A stretch of 64,000 nucleotides of DNA from an uncultured Collinsella sp. (GCA_902492935.1 CABUNJ010000004.1:42361-106360); one strand, 5' to 3'. Numbered from the stretch's first letter, positions 29,471 to 37,753 are shown. Numbers and translations are program-made. Notes: generated by a model not told the origin, from the letters alone.

Positions 29471-30112
29471 TTAGAGGCCCAGGATCTCCTTGACCTTGGT
29501 GATGATGGCCTCGTCGGTTGCGTTGGCAAAGAAGTACTCCTGGAAGTGTTCGCCGGCAAGTGCGCCCTTCACCAGGTCCTGATCGATCTCGCCCAGAACG
29601 TCGACGAGCGGACGCATGGTCACAGCGCGCACGCCGTCGAGGATCTTCTTGTTGCGCTGCTCGGGCTCAACGCGCTCGGCGGGGTAGCCGTTGCCCGAAC
29701 CAAAGCCAAAGAGCTTCTCGAAGGTGTACTCAAGGTTGAGCTCCTGGCCCCAACCGTTCTTAAGAGCGAAGGGCATGGCGACGGCGTTGCCATCGTTGAC
29801 CTGGGCAAAGGTGTAGGCATCGAGCGGGTCGGCAACGTGGCCGCACAGCACGCCGGGGAAGGAGTTGCAGGCGAGCATGGCGCCCTCGCCGGTACCGCAG
29901 CCGGTCACGACGTAGTCGGCAGCGCCGGAGTTGAGCAGCACGGCGGCAAGGATGCCGTTCTGCACGTAGGTGAGGGGCTTGGAGTCGGCGTCGGCATACA
30001 TGCCATAGTTAAAGACGGTGTGGCCCATGGGCTCGACAACCTTCTTAAGCGCAGCCTCGATCATAGGGTTCTTGGAGTTCTGAGAGTTCTCATTGATCAG
30101 AGCGATCTTCAT
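29471..30112 (-). CDS. RpiB/LacA/LacB-family isomerase, DhuI-like
   Basis: A 213-residue RpiB/LacAB-family sugar isomerase. MKIALINENSQNSKN starts the fold, and the catalytic region is VVTGCGTGEGAMLACNSFPG with Cys72. Streptococcal DhuI, an RpiB-like enzyme, converts 4-deoxy-L-threo-5-hexosulose uronate to 2,5-diketo-3-deoxygluconate and pairs with the dehydrogenase DhuD (established in the literature). Here it lies directly downstream of a KduD/DhuD-like dehydrogenase on the same strand, and no KduI is visible, so the DhuI role is likely. It is longer than classical RpiB (about 150) but fits the DhuI group. GAAGGTTATCTATC precedes the ATG. Confidence 0.78.
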   Translation of the reverse strand: MKIALINENSQNSKNPMIEAALKKVVEPMGHTVFNYGMYADADSKPLTYVQNGILAAVLLNSGAADYVVTGCGTGEGAMLACNSFPGVLCGHVADPLDAYTFAQVNDGNAVAMPFALKNGWGQELNLEYTFEKLFGFGSGNGYPAERVEPEQRNKKILDGVRAVTMRPLVDVLGEIDQDLVKGALAGEHFQEYFFANATDEAIITKVKEILGL

Positions 30113-30191
30113 GATAGATAACCTTCCACTATTTTCTAAATTAATTGTTAGTTATGTTGCGTGGCATCTCCAACAGAGAGGCCGCTCTGCG

Positions 30192-30301
30192 GGCGGTGGA
30201 CGATAAGGTCTGTCGCGAGTTCCGCACGAGCCGAAGAGCACTTAATGTGCTCTTCGTGCGAGTCAGGACTGTTCGAGCAGCAGACCTTATCGTCCGCCGC
30301 C
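30192..30301 (-). ncRNA. Large imperfect stem-loop between kduD and dhuI-like genes
   Basis: Arms of 21 nt at 30192-30212 and 30281-30301 match with one difference (GGCGGTGGACGATAAGGTC start), and the centre holds a perfect inner hairpin GAAGAGCAC/GTGCTCTTC. Both genes are transcribed through it on the minus strand. It may process or stabilise the mRNA to set unequal expression, or be an intergenic repeat. It occupies most of the 30113-30314 gap. Confidence 0.45.
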
Positions 30302-30314
30302 TCGCCCAGACGTC

Positions 30315-31124
30315 TTACTGCGGCTGCTTGCCGATATAGGCCAAGATTCCGCCGTCGACATAGAGGATGTGGCCGTTGACGAAGTTCGACGCGTCGGAAG
30401 CCAAGAACACGGCGGGGCCCTTCAGATCCTCGGGCGTGCCCCAACGGGCGGCCGGCGTCTTGGCAATGATGAACTGGTCAAACGGGTGGCGGCTGCCGTC
30501 GGGCTGCGTCTCGCGCAGGGGTGCGGTTTGCGGCGTGGCGATGTAGCCGGGCCCAATGCCGTTGCACTGGATATTGGCCTCGCCAAACTCGGAGCAGATG
30601 TTCTTGGTGAGCATCTTGAGTCCGCCCTTGGCAGCGGCATAGCCGGCGATGGTCTCGCGGCCCAGTTCGCTCATCATCGAGCAGATGTTGATGATCTTGC
30701 CGTGGCCCTTAGCGATCATGCCGGGCAGGCAGGCCTTGGACACGATAAACGGTGCATTGAGGTCGATATCGACGACACGGCGGAAGTCCTCGGCGCTCAT
30801 GTCGAGCATCGGGGTGCGCTGGATAACGCCGGCGTTGTTGACCAGGATGTCGGGCGTGGTGCCAAAGTCGGCCTCGATCTTGGCGATGAGCTCGGCGACG
30901 ACGGCCTCGTCGGTGACGTCGGCAACATAGCCGTGAGCCTCAAAGCCCAGCTCGCGGTAGTGCTTCTCGGCCTCGGCGACCTTGTCGGCATGACGGGCGT
31001 TAAAAGCAATCTTGGCGCCAGCCTCTCCGAGCGCCTCGGCGATAGCCATGCCAATGCCATAGGTGGCGCCGGTTACCAGTGCGACCTTGCCGTCCAGACG
31101 GAAGCTGTCCATAAGATCAGACAT
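30315..31124 (-). CDS. KduD/DhuD-like short-chain dehydrogenase
   Basis: A 269-residue classical SDR. The cofactor motif is TGATYGIG (18-25), NNAG lies at 96-99, and the catalytic residues are Ser149, Tyr162 and Lys166 (YAAAK). The start DSFRLDGKVALVTGATYGIG is typical of 2-deoxy-D-gluconate 3-dehydrogenase (KduD) and related gluconate 5-dehydrogenases. With the DhuI-like isomerase it would reduce 2,5-diketo-3-deoxygluconate to KDG. AAAGGATCGCT supports the ATG at 31124; an in-frame extension of nine codons overlaps an operator and is rejected. Confidence 0.85.
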   Translation of the reverse strand: MSDLMDSFRLDGKVALVTGATYGIGMAIAEALGEAGAKIAFNARHADKVAEAEKHYRELGFEAHGYVADVTDEAVVAELIAKIEADFGTTPDILVNNAGVIQRTPMLDMSAEDFRRVVDIDLNAPFIVSKACLPGMIAKGHGKIINICSMMSELGRETIAGYAAAKGGLKMLTKNICSEFGEANIQCNGIGPGYIATPQTAPLRETQPDGSRHPFDQFIIAKTPAARWGTPEDLKGPAVFLASDASNFVNGHILYVDGGILAYIGKQPQ

Positions 31125-31141
31125 AGCGATCCTTTCAAAAG

Positions 31142-31241
31142 AAACGTTCATCTATATAAGTCTTGCTTTTCATACAAGGTCAGTATAGATGAAGCGGCGT
31201 AATAGCCACCCCTTATTTCCTAAAATCAGGTGAACGTTCAC
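31142..31241 (-). promoter_or_regulatory. kduD promoter with AACGTTCAC-type operators
   Basis: GTGAACGTTCAC is complete at 31230-31241; a variant (AAACGTTCAT) sits at 31142-31151, just before the gene. On the minus strand CTGACC, 18 nt and TATATA fit as a promoter between the two sites, with the proximal site near the start point. Confidence 0.65.
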
Positions 31242-31284
31242 TTTTAAAAGGCGAACGGCAGTCTTGTCCTTGCCGCACGGACGT

Positions 31285-31977
31285 TTATTCGCCCTGTTCC
31301 TGCGTGCCCTCTGCAATCATGTTGCGGTTATACACCAGGTGCAGATACATCGCGTCGTGCGCGGCGGTGGGATTGCGCGAGGCGATGGCGTCGGCCACAT
31401 CGCGGTGCGTGCGGATAGTTTCCTCGACGAGCTTTTTGCCAGTCACGTCGATAAAGAGGGGGACGGATGCCTTGAGCACGCCCATCAGGCGGGGAACGAC
31501 GAGGTTTCCGGAGCTCTCGGCAATGGCATTGTGGAACGCGGTGTCGGCAGCGGAGTAATCCTCACCGGCCTCGGCCAGGCGCTCAGATTCATCGCAGAGC
31601 TCTTTGATACAGACGACCTGGTCGTTGGTTGCGTGCTCGGCTGCCATGCGTGCCATCTGTGGCTCGATCATAAAGCGCACCTCGAGTAGGTCGTGCGCCA
31701 GACGCTGCTTGTCGTCGATAAAGGTAAAGCCCAGCGGGTCGTCGGCAACGCCGGGGTTTGACGCCACATAGGTGCCCGAACCCTGCTTAATGCGCACGAT
31801 ATTGCGCGACTGCAGCAACTTCATGGCCTCGCGAACGGTGCTCCTGCCGGCGCCCAAGCGCTCGACCAGCACGGTTTCCTTAGGCAGGCGATCGCCTTGC
31901 TCAAGGTGTTCATCCAGAATCAATTGAATGATTTTCTCCGATATTTGCTCGGGGAGTCCCGATTCGGCGCGGGCCAT
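31285..31977 (-). CDS. GntR-family regulator, FadR subfamily
   Basis: A 230-residue GntR regulator. The winged helix occupies residues 5-75 (ISEKIIQLILDEHLEQGDRL, then STVREAMKLLQSRNIVRIKQ and GSGTYVAS). The FCD effector domain follows, with Arg/His residues (VRFMIEPQMARM, FHNAIAESSGN, TIRTHRDVADAI) that usually bind a metal and an organic acid. The start MARAESGLPEQ is supported by AAAGG upstream. It is divergent from the GntP permease gene at 32212, and palindromes lie between them, so it probably controls gluconate or sugar-acid uptake. Ligand inferred only. Confidence 0.87.
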   Translation of the reverse strand: MARAESGLPEQISEKIIQLILDEHLEQGDRLPKETVLVERLGAGRSTVREAMKLLQSRNIVRIKQGSGTYVASNPGVADDPLGFTFIDDKQRLAHDLLEVRFMIEPQMARMAAEHATNDQVVCIKELCDESERLAEAGEDYSAADTAFHNAIAESSGNLVVPRLMGVLKASVPLFIDVTGKKLVEETIRTHRDVADAIASRNPTAAHDAMYLHLVYNRNMIAEGTQEQGE

Positions 31978-32103
31978 AGCTATACCTTTCATTACAAAAT
32001 TCATCTGAGCTATTTTAGCGCACCACGGATGCAATATTGGCCGCTGGATTTGAGTCGGGCAGCTTAGATATACCGTTCGCAGCGCAAATACGACCGTTTA
32101 CCG

Positions 32104-32197
32104 AATACATCAGATGTATTTCGAGCAAATTTCAAAATGAAACATCAGACCTTTCCAAAACACGTTATAGTCATCAGACGAATTCAAAAGGTCTGAT
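32104..32197. promoter_or_regulatory. Operator/promoter region between gntR and gntP
   Basis: Two dyads are visible: AATACAT-CAG-ATGTATT at 32104-32120, and ATCAGACCTTT (32144-32154) inverted at 32187-32197. TTATAG near 32165 could be the -10 for the permease. Repeated ATCAGAC half-sites (32144, 32173 and inverted 32191) suggest a GntR operator. Confidence 0.55.
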
Positions 32198-32211
32198 GAA
32201 TTGGAGGAAAG

Positions 32212-33573
32212 ATGTCAGACCCAACGTTTATGGCTGATCCCACCAGGCTGGTCATCGCCGCCATCGTGGGCATCGCGCTGCTGCTTACGCTCATCATTAA
32301 GTTCAAGCTGCATCCCGTGCTTTCGATGATGGTCTCGGCGCTCGCGATCGGCATCGGTGCCGGTATGCCGCTCGACCTGGTGGCGGATACTGTCACCAAG
32401 GGCGTGGGTACTACGCTGCAAAACATTGCCCTGCTCATTGGCCTGGGTTCGATGTTTGGTCAGATTCTTGAAGAGAGCGGCGGCGCCAAGAAAATTGCCC
32501 AAACCTTCATCGATACCTTTGGGCAGGGTCACTCTAGCTGGGCACTGGGCATTACTGGTCTGGTCATCGGCACCACGGTGTTCTTTGAGGCCGGCGTGGT
32601 CGTTTTGATCCCGCTTGCCTTTAGCGTGGCATCGCAGACCAAAAAGTCGACGCTCTACTACGGCATCGCGCTGCTCGCGGGACTTGCCGCTGGCTATGCG
32701 TTTGTGCCGCCATCGGCCGGGTCGGTTTTGGTCGCCGGCACGCTCGGTGTCGACCTGGGCACCATGATTCTCGTCGGTATCCCCACCGCCTTCATCGCCA
32801 TGGCGATTGCCGGCGTCATCTGGGGCCGCAACGTGGGCGGTCGCATTTTTACCGATGTTCCGGAGCACTTTACCTCTGCCGAGGGTGCGAGCGTCGAAAA
32901 GGAGCTTCCCTCCTTTGGCATGGTGCTTGCCATCGTGCTCACGCCGCTTTGTCTGATTTTGCTGGGCACGTTGTCCTCTTATATCCCCATGCCCGCCGAG
33001 CTCGCCTCGATTCTCGCCTTCCTGGGCAAGCCGTTCGTCGCTTTGACGCTCGCCACGCTCGTCGCGATGTATCTGCTGGGCGCGCGCCGCGGCTACTCCG
33101 GCGCCGAGCTCAAGGCCCTGCTCGACCGTTCTCTTAAGCCCGTCGGCATGATCTTGCTGGTTATCGCCTGTGGCGGCGTCATTCGCTGGATGCTGCAAGA
33201 CTGCGGCTTGGGCCAGGTTATCGGCCCTATGCTCGAGGCCTCACCGCTGCCTTTGGTGGTCGTTGCCTTTTTGATTGCCGTCATGGTGCGCGCCTCTGTC
33301 GGCAGCTCCATCGTCGCTATGACCATGGCATCGGGCATTATGGCTGCCATGCCCGCGGTCGCTGGTGCTTCGGTGCTCATGCGTGCCGCTGTCTGTCTTG
33401 CTATCTGCGGCGGTGCCACGGCCCTCTCGCACGTCAACGATGCCGGTTTTTGGATGTGCTCCTCGTTTCTGGAGATTGACGAGAAGACCACCCTCAAGTC
33501 CTGGACCGTTATGGAGACGCTTATCGGCCTTTCGGGTCTTGCCTGCGCCCTGGTGATTTCGTTCTTTGCCTAG
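32212..33573 (+). CDS. GntP-family gluconate/sugar-acid permease
   Basis: A 453-residue GntP-type H+ symporter with about twelve hydrophobic segments. It begins with a helix after MSDPTFMADPTRL and has ALLIGLGSMFGQILEESGGA, GTTVFFEAGVVVLIPLAFSV and VMVRASVGSSIVAMTMASGI, stretches typical of gluconate and related sugar-acid permeases. GGAGGAAAG precedes the ATG. Divergent gntR upstream and an IlvD/Edd-type dehydratase downstream suggest import of gluconate or another aldonate that is dehydrated to a 2-keto-3-deoxy acid. The exact aldonate is not visible. Confidence 0.88.
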   Translation: MSDPTFMADPTRLVIAAIVGIALLLTLIIKFKLHPVLSMMVSALAIGIGAGMPLDLVADTVTKGVGTTLQNIALLIGLGSMFGQILEESGGAKKIAQTFIDTFGQGHSSWALGITGLVIGTTVFFEAGVVVLIPLAFSVASQTKKSTLYYGIALLAGLAAGYAFVPPSAGSVLVAGTLGVDLGTMILVGIPTAFIAMAIAGVIWGRNVGGRIFTDVPEHFTSAEGASVEKELPSFGMVLAIVLTPLCLILLGTLSSYIPMPAELASILAFLGKPFVALTLATLVAMYLLGARRGYSGAELKALLDRSLKPVGMILLVIACGGVIRWMLQDCGLGQVIGPMLEASPLPLVVVAFLIAVMVRASVGSSIVAMTMASGIMAAMPAVAGASVLMRAAVCLAICGGATALSHVNDAGFWMCSSFLEIDEKTTLKSWTVMETLIGLSGLACALVISFFA

Positions 33574-33681
33574 TTCGTGTAGCTAAACATCTTTCGCCGA
33601 GTGCATCGCTCGGTACCCATTTACACCTGATTCATTAACCAACGATTGGTACAACCGTTCAAACCAAAAGAGGAGAGCATC

Positions 33682-35460
33682 ATGGACGAGAAAACCAAAG
33701 CACAGATTCAGCAGGAGGCCGCCGACCTGGTTGCCAAGCTGCAGCCGCGTTCTGGCAAGTTCCGCACCATCAGCCCCGAGATGGACCCGCTGCGCCTGGG
33801 CTCTGGCTGGAGCATCGAAGACCTGGACAAGCCGCAGGTCATCATCGAGTCGACCTTTGGCGATTCGCACCCGGGTTCTGCCGGCCTGTTCGAGCTGGTC
33901 GAGGAGGTGCGCGCTGGCGTTGCCGAGGCTGGTGGCCACGGTGCCCGTTACTTCTGCACCGACATTTGCGACGGTGAGGCCCAGGGCCACGACGGCATCA
34001 ACTACTCGCTGCCCAGCCGCGACATGATCGCCAACATGATCGAGATCCACGCCAAGGCCACCCCGTTCGATGCCGGTGTCTTCGTTGCCAGCTGCGATAA
34101 GGGCCTGCCCGCGAACCTCATGGCCATGGGCCGCATCAACATCCCCTCCATCGTCGTCACCGGCGGCGTCATGGATGCCGGCCCCGACCTGCTGACCCTG
34201 GAGCAGCTCGGCGCCATCTCGGCCCGCTATGAGCGCGGCGAGATCTCCCGCGAGGAGCTCGAGTTCGCCAAGCATAACGCCTGCCCCAGCTGCGGCGCCT
34301 GCTCCTTTATGGGCACCGCCTCGACCATGCAGGTCACGGCTGAGGCCCTGGGCCTTATGCTTCCCGGTACCGCCCTGCTGCCCGCTACCAGCTCCGACCT
34401 GCGCGAGTTTGCCCGCGAGGCCGGCCGCCAGTCCGTGTGGCTCTCCGAGCACAACCTGTGCCCCCGCGACATCGTGACCAAGGAGTCCTTCGAGAACCTC
34501 ATCATGGTCCACGGCGCCATTTCGGGCTCCACCAACTCGCTGCTGCACATTCCCGCGATCGCCCGCGAGTTTGGCATCGAGATGTCCGCCGACGACTTCG
34601 ATCGTCTGCACCGTGGTGCCCACTACCTGCTCAACGTTCGTCCCGCAGGTGAGTGGCCGGCGCAGTTCTTCTACTATGCGGGCGGCGTGCCGCGCATCAT
34701 GGAGGAGATCAAGTCGATGCTCCACCTCGATGTCATGACCGTCACCGGCAAGACCCTCGGCGAAAACCTCGAGGACCTTAAGAACAACGGCTACTACGAG
34801 AAGTGCGGTCGTTACCTTGAGAAATGGAATCTCAAGCGCGAGGACATCATCCGTCCGTTTGACCAGGCTTTTGGTACCGATGGCTCCATCGCCATCCTCC
34901 ACGGCAACCTTGCCCCCGAGGGCGCCGTCGTCAAGCACACGGTTGTTCCGCGCGAGATGTTCCAGGCCACGCTTAAGGCACGTCCGTTCGATTGCGAGGA
35001 GGACGCTATCCACGCCGTCCTGACGCACGAGGTCAAGCCCGGCGATGCCGTTATCATTCGCTATGAGGGCCCCAAGGGTTCCGGTATGCCCGAGATGTTC
35101 TACACCACCGAGGCTATCGCCAGCGATCCCGAGCTGGGTGCGAGCATTGCCCTTATCACCGATGGCCGCTTCTCCGGCGCTTCCAAGGGCCCGGCTATCG
35201 GTCACGTTTCGCCCGAGGCTGCCGTGGGCGGTCCGATTGCCCTGATCGAGGAGGGCGACCTTATCCAGATCAACATCCCCGAGCGCTCGCTGTCCATCGT
35301 GGGCATCGCCGGTAAGGAGATGGAGCCGGCCGAGGTCGACGCCGTCCTGGCCGAGCGCCGAGCCGCTTGGAAGCCCAAGGCTAATCGCTATACCTCCGGC
35401 ACGCTCAAGTTCTTTACCGAGCATGCAGTTTCCGCCATTCAGGGTGGCTACATGGAGTAG
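33682..35460 (+). CDS. IlvD/Edd-family sugar-acid dehydratase
   Basis: A 592-residue Fe-S dehydratase. Family motifs: CTDICDGEAQGHDGINYSLP, PSRDMIANMIE, SCDKGLPANLM (first cluster Cys), SCGACSFMGTASTMQ (second cluster Cys), ISGSTNSLLHIPAIA and TDGRFSGASKGPAIGHVSPE. The position that is Cys in 2Fe-2S IlvD and xylonate dehydratases reads GDSHPGS here, as in Edd-type enzymes, so a 4Fe-4S cluster with two visible Cys ligands is likely. Next to GntP it probably dehydrates gluconate (or a similar aldonate) to KDG rather than making branched-chain amino acids. AGGAGAG supports the ATG at 33682. Confidence 0.8.
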   Translation: MDEKTKAQIQQEAADLVAKLQPRSGKFRTISPEMDPLRLGSGWSIEDLDKPQVIIESTFGDSHPGSAGLFELVEEVRAGVAEAGGHGARYFCTDICDGEAQGHDGINYSLPSRDMIANMIEIHAKATPFDAGVFVASCDKGLPANLMAMGRINIPSIVVTGGVMDAGPDLLTLEQLGAISARYERGEISREELEFAKHNACPSCGACSFMGTASTMQVTAEALGLMLPGTALLPATSSDLREFAREAGRQSVWLSEHNLCPRDIVTKESFENLIMVHGAISGSTNSLLHIPAIAREFGIEMSADDFDRLHRGAHYLLNVRPAGEWPAQFFYYAGGVPRIMEEIKSMLHLDVMTVTGKTLGENLEDLKNNGYYEKCGRYLEKWNLKREDIIRPFDQAFGTDGSIAILHGNLAPEGAVVKHTVVPREMFQATLKARPFDCEEDAIHAVLTHEVKPGDAVIIRYEGPKGSGMPEMFYTTEAIASDPELGASIALITDGRFSGASKGPAIGHVSPEAAVGGPIALIEEGDLIQINIPERSLSIVGIAGKEMEPAEVDAVLAERRAAWKPKANRYTSGTLKFFTEHAVSAIQGGYME

Positions 35461-35504
35461 CGCCCGTGCGCATCAAATATCTCCTCTCATAGATGCGCGG
35501 CACA

Positions 35505-35540
35505 AAGAGCCTCGAGTTCATACGAGCTCGGGGTTCTTTT
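35505..35540 (+). terminator. Terminator after the dehydratase gene
   Basis: AAGAGCCTCGAG pairs imperfectly with CTCGGGGTTCTT, followed by TTTT. Confidence 0.7.
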
Positions 35541-35627
35541 CGTCTGGATTGCAGACGTATCGTCGGACGAAAGCACGTTGCGTCTAGCGAAAAAACGTAC
35601 GAAAGCGCAATTTCCATCCTTATTCCG

Positions 35628-35689
35628 GACGCAAATCAAGACGTAAACCGTTTGCGTCTGCTATAAATCCGCACGAAAACGGTTTTCGT
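35628..35689. repeat. Two inverted repeats between convergent genes
   Basis: GACGCAAA (35628-35635) inverts at 35651-35658, and ACGAAAACGGTTTTCGT (35673-35689) is a near-perfect dyad. They may terminate the minus-strand ATPase gene. The surrounding 35550-35700 stretch is rich in ACGAAA/TTTCGT-like words; I see nothing else in it. Confidence 0.4.
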
Positions 35690-35710
35690 CTTGCAGGGCA
35701 GTTGCCGTTT

Positions 35711-36802
35711 CTACAGTTCAACTTCCAGTTCGGCTTTGTGTTCGTAGAGGTAGTCGCGCATGTAGGGGATGGCAAATGAGACCTTGCCGTACGAAGGAGC
35801 CTCGATAATCGATTCTCTTAACAGGCGGCTGCGGACGGAGCTCACCTGTTGAGGCGTTTTGTTTAGGGCATCGGCAACCATGCTGCTCGAGCTCGTTTGC
35901 CCCAAAGACGCCATGCTCAGCAGATAAGCGATGCACGTGGGCGGAATGCGCTGCAGCGCGGGCTCAATCACCATGGCGCAGAAGCGTTCGCGTGCCGTTG
36001 CAATGCCGCGCTCGGCTTCTTCTTCTCCAATAATCGCTGTATGTGCGCGTCTCGCCAACTGCCATGCGTAGTATCCAACGAGTTGGATCATGAAAGGATA
36101 ACCTTGCGTTGCCTCGGCAAGTTGGCCGGCAATACCTGGCTGCAACTCCATGCCAGACGCTTCAATGGTTTCCTCGAGGGAGTACGACACTTCGGTTACT
36201 GCCACAGCCTTCAGGTCAAAGGGGAGGGCACGGCGAAAAAACGCAAGTGTCTTTCCGTTGATGATGCTTTCAATCATCGAAGGCAGCCCCGCAAAAACAA
36301 AGGCGATATCAAGGTCTTCGCCGATAACCTGCTGAATCGCAATGGAGAGCGTTCGGACCTCATCGAGCTCTGCGTCTTGAACCTCGTCGAGAGTGATGAG
36401 CAGGCCATTTCCATTCTTGGATATTGTCTGTCTCATGGCGTCGCGTAGCGATGGGCCGATTCGCTCAATGTCTATGCTGCCGATGGATATGCTAGCTACG
36501 GTGGGCTCAAATCTGGCGTGTTTGGCCTGGAATTTGGGCTGCAGCTGTTCGAGAATGCGCTGGCAAAGTCCCTCGGTTGCGACCTCTTTTATGACCGTCC
36601 AGCCACGGCTTTGCGCCAAACGTGAGCACTCGTCAAGGAGGACCGTCTTGCCCGTTCCACGGACGCCGGCTATGCGCATTAGGCGCCCAGGGGCACCAGG
36701 CCCGTTGGTGAGGCCTTCACTGAATTCTTCAAGTACATCTTCGCGGCCGATAATCGTGGGAGGTGTTTTACCTGCTGTGGGCTTAAAAGGGTTTGTTTGC
36801 AT
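35711..36802 (-). CDS. AAA/STAND-type ATPase with C-terminal winged helix (archaeal-ATPase-like)
   Basis: A 363-residue P-loop ATPase. Walker A is GVRGTGKT (46-53), Walker B is GLLITLDEVQD, and an N-terminal IIGREDVLEEFSEGL box is typical of Orc/archaeal-ATPase-like STAND proteins. The C-terminal 80 residues (SMASLGQTSSSSMVADALNK and onward) look like a winged helix, suggesting DNA or partner-protein binding. The role is unknown. It is a single gene between unrelated units; its G+C is a little lower than that of its neighbours. ATG 36802 with AAAGGTGG upstream is preferred to a GTG three codons earlier. Four decamer repeats precede it. Confidence 0.75.
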   Translation of the reverse strand: MQTNPFKPTAGKTPPTIIGREDVLEEFSEGLTNGPGAPGRLMRIAGVRGTGKTVLLDECSRLAQSRGWTVIKEVATEGLCQRILEQLQPKFQAKHARFEPTVASISIGSIDIERIGPSLRDAMRQTISKNGNGLLITLDEVQDAELDEVRTLSIAIQQVIGEDLDIAFVFAGLPSMIESIINGKTLAFFRRALPFDLKAVAVTEVSYSLEETIEASGMELQPGIAGQLAEATQGYPFMIQLVGYYAWQLARRAHTAIIGEEEAERGIATARERFCAMVIEPALQRIPPTCIAYLLSMASLGQTSSSSMVADALNKTPQQVSSVRSRLLRESIIEAPSYGKVSFAIPYMRDYLYEHKAELEVEL

Positions 36803-36820
36803 GTGAGCCACCTTTGCTCA

Positions 36821-36863
36821 AGATATAGCAAGCTATAGCAAAGTATAGTGAGATATAGCAAAG
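36821..36863 (-). repeat. Tandem decamers upstream of the ATPase gene
   Basis: Four near-identical 10-mers in a row on the plus strand: AGATATAGCA, AGCTATAGCA, AAGTATAGTG, AGATATAGCA, then AAG. They sit 19-61 nt upstream of the ATG and include a TATACT on the minus strand that could be a -10. They look like binding sites for a protein with helical phasing. Confidence 0.5.
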
Positions 36864-36893
36864 TAAGCGCTACTCGCGGGTTTTGCGGTGGTG

Positions 36894-37574
36894 CTATTTT
36901 CCAAATGCCGCGTGGATAAAGCGCTGGGCGAACAGCTTGTTGGCGACGTTGATGACATGGCCCAGGAACAGCGCCGAGATGGCGGTGGTCACGCCAAAGC
37001 CGCCCAGGTTGTGCATGAGCGCGAGCGACAGAACGAGAGACACGGCGACATGCGAGCAGTCGAACACGACTTTTACGTCGCCAAAGCGGCGTTTAATCTT
37101 TTCGGCAATGACCTGCACCAGGCCGTCGGGCGCGTTGGGGACAACGCCCATGTTGACGACGAGACTTACGCCAAATGCAGTGACAGCGAGGGAGAGCAGC
37201 ATGGTCGCAATCTGTGTGGGGAGTGCCGTGGGATGCAGTGGGTTGACCGCCGTGAAGAGGTCGGTCAAGCCGCCAATCAGCGTTGAGAAGAACAACTCGA
37301 GCAGGATGCGCGGCTGGAACTCGCTTCGCAAGATGGCTAATTGCGCCACGATGTAGGCGACGTAGGTTGCGGTGATCCAAAAGCCGAGCGTCTTGCCCGT
37401 GAGCATGGATAGGGTTGTGGCAAAGCACGTGAGCGCGGCGACGCCCAGGCCGGATGCCGTCTGGAGACTCATACCGAGTGCCAGTACTGCAACGCCTACC
37501 AGATACATCAGCATTCTGATGACGGTATGGCACCAGTCGATGTTCTCGCCATGCATGATGATGAGCGGTCGCAT
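36894..37574 (-). CDS. YczE/YitT-like membrane protein in the KDG regulon
   Basis: A 226-residue membrane protein of the YczE/YyaS/YitT group with about five or six helices (MLMYLVGVAVLALGMSLQTA, FWITATYVAYIVAQLAI, LLELFFSTLIGGLTDLF, IATMLLSLAVTAFGVSLVVN, VVFDCSHVAVSLVLSLALM). Function of the family is unknown. AAAGGACGGGTAGCAAC precedes the ATG at 37574. Its leader carries the same operator, the same 58-nt hairpin and the same larger RNA-like element as the KDG kinase/KDPG aldolase genes, so it is likely made together with them and may handle a hexuronate-related solute. That is inference. Confidence 0.75.
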   Translation of the reverse strand: MRPLIIMHGENIDWCHTVIRMLMYLVGVAVLALGMSLQTASGLGVAALTCFATTLSMLTGKTLGFWITATYVAYIVAQLAILRSEFQPRILLELFFSTLIGGLTDLFTAVNPLHPTALPTQIATMLLSLAVTAFGVSLVVNMGVVPNAPDGLVQVIAEKIKRRFGDVKVVFDCSHVAVSLVLSLALMHNLGGFGVTTAISALFLGHVINVANKLFAQRFIHAAFGK

Positions 37575-37606
37575 GTTGCTACCCGTCCTTTCGGTTGTGT
37601 GAAAAA

Positions 37607-37735
37607 GCTGACCCGGGCCGGCAAAAGAGGGTTATCGGAGGCACTGCTGCAAAAGCAGAAAAGCCGGCCCCACGGTCAGTCGTCTAGGAAGTGTCTCGCT
37701 GTGCCGGAATGGGACTAAAGGTCCAACGAGACGGG
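37607..37735 (-). ncRNA. Candidate cis-regulatory RNA, element A (leader of the YczE-like gene)
   Basis: Read on the minus strand: an 8-bp stem (GTCTCGTT/AGCGAGAC) enclosing AGTCCCATTCCGG; a linker TTCCTA; then a long stem (CTGACC/GGTCAG plus GGGCCGGC/GCCGGCCC) enclosing CTGC/GCAG and the 18-nt block GCAGTGCCTCCGATAACC. Element B at 41934-42064 has identical blocks at the same places while its stems differ by compensating changes. It ends 33 nt before the start codon. I could not match it to a known riboswitch by eye. Confidence 0.65.
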
Positions 37736-37753
37736 AAGAAAACAAATGGCATT

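Noticed and set aside
33583..35424. 613-codon minus-strand frame across the IlvD/Edd gene
   Set aside because: Shadow frame; the plus-strand gene has all family motifs and a good ribosome site.
33682..35460. Assignment as branched-chain ilvD
   Set aside because: The first cluster Cys typical of IlvD is absent and the context is GntR-GntP with no ilv genes, so a sugar-acid dehydratase is preferred.
35673..35689. ACGAAAACGGTTTTCGT as another KDG-type operator
   Set aside because: It is 17 nt with a different centre, lies between two convergent gene ends and is not near a promoter; more likely part of a terminator hairpin.
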